From: an uncultured Corynebacterium sp.
GTDB lineage: Bacteria; Actinomycetota; Actinomycetes; Mycobacteriales; Mycobacteriaceae
Direction: 5' to 3'
Assembly (NCBI GenBank): GCA_945631445.1
Contig: CALZCR010000108.1
Location: 1 to 6,430, forward strand
DNA length: 6,430 nt
The translations under genes and the position numbers were made by a program. The notes below the pieces were generated by a model, which was not told where the DNA came from, made no database searches, and worked only from the letters and a program-made list of their open reading frames with translations. Shown one piece after another: positions 5,248 through 6,430 of this stretch (position 1 is its first letter; each line of letters starts with the position of its first letter).

Positions 5248-6243
5248 ATGGCTAAAGTTCGTCTCTCCGTCATCGCCGGTTTCGCCGCCGCCGGTCTCGC
5301 TCTGACCGCCTGCACCACCACTGAAGGCGATGGCGCCGCAAGCACCGCAGCTGCTGACGTCGAGACCGTCACCATCGAAGACAACCACGGTACCCAGGAA
5401 GTTCCGGTTGACCCGGAAACGGTCGTGTCCCTGGACAACCGCACCTTCGAGGTCCTGGCGGACTGGGGCGTTGAGCTGGAGGCCGCACCGGTCGCGCTCA
5501 TCCCGGACACCATCGAGGCCTATGCCGGCAACGAGGACATCCTCAACATCGGCAACCACCGGGAGCCGGACCTCGAGCTGATCACCGCCGCCGAGCCGGA
5601 CTTCATCCTGCAGGGGCAGCGCTTCACCAACTACTACGACGACATCGCCGAGCTGAACCCGGACGCCGCCTACGTCGACCTCAACGTCCGTGACGGAGAG
5701 CCGATCGACCAGGAGCTCAAGCGCCAGGTCACCGAGCTGGGCAAGGTCTTCGAGACCGAGGACGAGGCCGAGCAGCTCATCGCCGACTTCGACGCCGCCC
5801 TCGAGCGCGCGAAGGACGCCTACGACTCCTCCAAGACCGTCATGGCCGTGAACGTCTCCGGCGGCGAGATCAACTACATCGCACCTACCGTGGGCCGCAT
5901 GTACGGACCGCTGTTCGACCTGATCGGCATGACCGCGTCCCTCGAGGTCGAAGGCTCATCCTCGAATGACCAGGGCGACGACATCTCCGTCGAGGCCATC
6001 GCGCAGTCGAACCCGGACATCCTGCTGGTGCTGGACCGTGACGCCGCCGTCCAGAGCGTGGACCAGGAGTCTTACGCCGGCGCCGCCGCGCTGATCAACG
6101 ACAACCCGGCACTGCAGAACGTGACCGCGTTGCAGGATGACGCCGTCTATATCGCCCCGGCGGACACCTACACCAACGAGTCGATCATCACCTACACTGA
6201 GATCCTCAACGGCATGGCTGACTTGTTCGAGTCCCAGCAGTAA
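5248..6243 (+). CDS. Siderophore ABC transporter substrate-binding lipoprotein (FatB/YclQ/CeuE type)
   Basis: A 331-residue binding protein that would capture a ferric siderophore outside the membrane and hand it to an ABC permease. The signal peptide has a basic start (MAKVR), a hydrophobic core and a lipobox LTAC (19-22); Cys22 would be lipidated, anchoring the protein to the membrane. A low-complexity Thr/Ala/Gly linker follows. The class III binding-protein fold is shown by VTIEDNHGTQEVPVDPETVVSLD (about 41-63), EPDLELITAAEPDFIL (about 106-121), a long linking helix at about 170-195, NPDILLVLDRDAAV (about 255-268) and a C-terminal helix. Arg125, Arg217 and Arg264 sit where FatB/YclQ/CeuE proteins carry an arginine triad for anionic catecholate-type siderophores; this alignment was made by eye. 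No permease or ATPase gene is in the window, and a terminator follows at once. Confidence 0.92.
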   Translation: MAKVRLSVIAGFAAAGLALTACTTTEGDGAASTAAADVETVTIEDNHGTQEVPVDPETVVSLDNRTFEVLADWGVELEAAPVALIPDTIEAYAGNEDILNIGNHREPDLELITAAEPDFILQGQRFTNYYDDIAELNPDAAYVDLNVRDGEPIDQELKRQVTELGKVFETEDEAEQLIADFDAALERAKDAYDSSKTVMAVNVSGGEINYIAPTVGRMYGPLFDLIGMTASLEVEGSSSNDQGDDISVEAIAQSNPDILLVLDRDAAVQSVDQESYAGAAALINDNPALQNVTALQDDAVYIAPADTYTNESIITYTEILNGMADLFESQQ

Positions 6244-6278
6244 AGCATTTCCATCGCATGGCATGACCTGACATGCGG

Positions 6279-6320
6279 ACCGTGGCCGCGCCGAAGATTC
6301 CGGTGCGGCCACGGTGTTTT
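6279..6320 (+). terminator. Rho-independent terminator of the lipoprotein gene
   Basis: ACCGTGGCCGC (6279-6289) pairs perfectly with GCGGCCACGGT (6305-6315). Four further inner pairs, including one G-T, close a seven-base loop at 6294-6300, and GTTTT follows. Confidence 0.92.
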
Positions 6321-6372
6321 ATGCGGCGCGTCACGTGCGCACAGTGAAAAACCATTTCGATAGGGAACCCCA

Positions 6373-6402
6373 TTGTCTGTTTTTTAGAGTCAGGACTAAG
6401 GT
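6373..6402 (+). promoter_or_regulatory. Weak candidate promoter for a gene beyond the window
   Basis: TTGTCT (6373-6378) and TAAGGT (6397-6402) are 18 bases apart in an AT-richer stretch. No start codon with a ribosome binding site appears before the window ends, so the downstream gene is unseen. The rest of 6321-6430 shows nothing recognisable. Confidence 0.35.
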
Positions 6403-6430
6403 GTTCCTAAGTTCGATCTTATTTCTGTCG

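Noticed and set aside
4455..5513. Minus-strand open frame of 352 codons across the DoxX-like and lipoprotein genes
   Set aside because: It crosses the terminator at 5010-5040 and the iron box and has no coherent protein character; a shadow.
6321..6347. Eight-codon frame (MRRVTCAQ) after the lipoprotein terminator, as a possible leader peptide
   Set aside because: No ribosome binding site; the ATG directly follows the terminator T-run and no attenuator structure follows.
6391..6410. Second DtxR box near the right edge
   Set aside because: Only about half of the 19 consensus positions match and the spacing between AGG and CCT is wrong (four bases instead of nine).

Overview
The window reads as a piece of a high-GC actinobacterial chromosome, almost certainly a Corynebacterium. 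The reasons are the prfB-ftsE-ftsX-smpB gene order, a tmRNA tag ending in QRDYALAA, a near-consensus DtxR-type iron box, TAnnnT -10 hexamers, and GC-rich codon use. These are ordinary chromosomal genes; no phage, insertion sequence or CRISPR signal was seen. The assignment rests on recognition of families, not on a database search.

Layout, left to right: bases 2-640 are the C-terminal part of peptide chain release factor 2 (prfB), cut by the window edge. ftsE (691-1383) and ftsX (1398-2303) follow, encoding the ATPase and membrane subunits of the cell-division complex that controls peptidoglycan hydrolysis. smpB (2361-2849) and a short-chain dehydrogenase (2870-3568) are 20 bases apart. ssrA, the tmRNA, follows at 3648-4028 with its own strong promoter and a strong terminator. 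SmpB and tmRNA together form the trans-translation ribosome rescue system, so with prfB the first 4 kb is dominated by translation termination and rescue plus division.

Beyond the tmRNA terminator lies a minus-strand gene for a 27-residue membrane peptide (4157-4240), with its own ribosome binding site, candidate promoter and terminator. It converges on ssrA. An AT-richer, apparently non-coding stretch (about 4241-4565) separates it from a plus-strand gene for a small four-helix, DoxX-like membrane protein (4566-4997), again with its own promoter and terminator.

The right end holds an iron-uptake gene (5248-6243): a siderophore-binding lipoprotein of the FatB/YclQ/CeuE type. A DtxR-like palindrome sits at its predicted transcription start and a strong terminator follows it. 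The final ~110 bases hold only a weak candidate promoter for a gene outside the window.

I did not find a clearly new biological system. The most worthwhile items are the 27-residue peptide gene, a likely leaderless GTG start for ftsE, a tmRNA gene that does not encode a complete CCA end, a dehydrogenase wedged between smpB and ssrA, and the position of the iron box.
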